A program made the position numbers and the translations under genes. From Cladorhizidae sp. MBARI D1340-BT2 (lineage: Eukaryota; Porifera; Demospongiae; Poecilosclerida; Cladorhizidae): a DNA stretch of 64,000 nucleotides. Location: positions 28,627,932 through 28,691,931 of the forward strand of contig JAQNBH010000002.1 in NCBI GenBank assembly GCA_028752905.1, written 5' to 3'. Position 1 is the first letter of the stretch, and every line of letters starts with the position of its first letter. This document shows positions 63,901-64,000 of the stretch, one piece after another. The notes under the pieces were generated by a model. It saw only the letters and a program-made list of their open reading frames with translations. It made no database searches and was not told the DNA's origin.

Positions 63901-64000
63901 GATAATCTGTTCACATGTTGCAGATAAGGGCCTTCTCTATCAGTTGACAAAATCTGGGACTTTGGTCTTGTTAATTAGGGCAGTTATGAATTGTACTCTT
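60996..64000 (+). repeat. ABBB followed by a truncated ABB
   Basis: A starts 60996 and 62709. B starts 61502, 61904, 62306; 63215, 63617. The ABBB module resembles the 1713-bp modules at 43149-48287. The B at 63215 has private changes (cccaagaaag, acgtaccaaag) and joins a plain 5' end to a gaatactc/ggaagttatgatg part. The last B is cut by the window edge after 384 bases, so the number of Bs in this module is unknown and the array continues to the right. Confidence 0.9.

Larger units (their letters stand above)
1..64000. repeat. Satellite DNA array with nested higher-order repeats
   Basis: The window is filled end to end by two tandem blocks in one orientation: A (506 bp, 47 copies) and B (402/403 bp in most copies, 99 complete plus one cut at the window end). 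No stretch of unique sequence remains between blocks, and every block boundary could be placed by eye. Copies differ by scattered single-base changes and a few short indels, so recent homogenisation is evident. I see no gene, RNA gene, intact transposon or CRISPR array on either strand. Frames of 61 and 76 codons repeat with the satellite, but they start at GTG or TTG and the 61-codon frame is broken in many B copies. Such an array is typical of eukaryotic heterochromatin. A centromeric or pericentromeric location is an inference. Confidence 0.97.

Overview
The whole 64 kb window is one uninterrupted tandem satellite array. I find no protein-coding gene, RNA gene, CRISPR array, intact transposon or unique sequence. 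A long, highly homogeneous, AT-rich array with nested higher-order periodicity points to a eukaryotic chromosome, in heterochromatin such as a centromeric, pericentromeric or sex/B-chromosome block. That placement is inference. I could not assign a lineage from the sequence.

Two building blocks alternate, all in the same orientation. Block A begins agcttcgtag and is 506 bp in all 47 copies. It consists of three diverged ~175-bp dimers, and each dimer of two ~80-95 bp halves that start cttgat or a one-base or short variant of it. Block B begins cttgatattt and is 402 or 403 bp in most copies, with two 394-bp and two 407-bp variants. There are 99 complete B copies and one cut by the window end. 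B is not related to A by eye and carries a 10-bp inverted repeat near its ends. Every A is followed by one, two or three Bs, giving modules AB (~909 bp), ABB (~1311 bp) and ABBB (~1713 bp). The number of Bs after successive As reads: 3 2 3 2 1 | 2 3 2 3 2 3 | 3 2 3 2 1 | 1 2 3 | 1 2 2 | 1 2 3 | 1 2 2 3 | 1 2 2 | 3 3 3 3 | 1 2 1 | 1 2 3 | 1 2 3 | 3 2+.

The modules are ordered into local higher-order repeats (HORs). Bases 10-6047 hold two copies of a 3019-bp ABBB-ABB repeat. Bases 6048-6955 are a lone AB at a boundary. Bases 6956-16028 hold three copies of a 3024-bp ABB-ABBB repeat. Bases 16029-22073 hold two ~3023-bp ABBB-ABB repeats. From 22983 the dominant form is a 3933-bp AB-ABB-ABBB 'ladder' and shortened versions of it, interrupted at 43149-50001 by four ABBB modules of about 1713 bp. 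Diagnostic single-base variants in A and B track position within each HOR. Chimeric units show exchange inside blocks.

Short reading frames of 61 and 76 codons recur through the array. They are by-products of repetition: they need GTG or TTG starts, and the 61-codon frame is broken in about half of the B copies by loss of one A.
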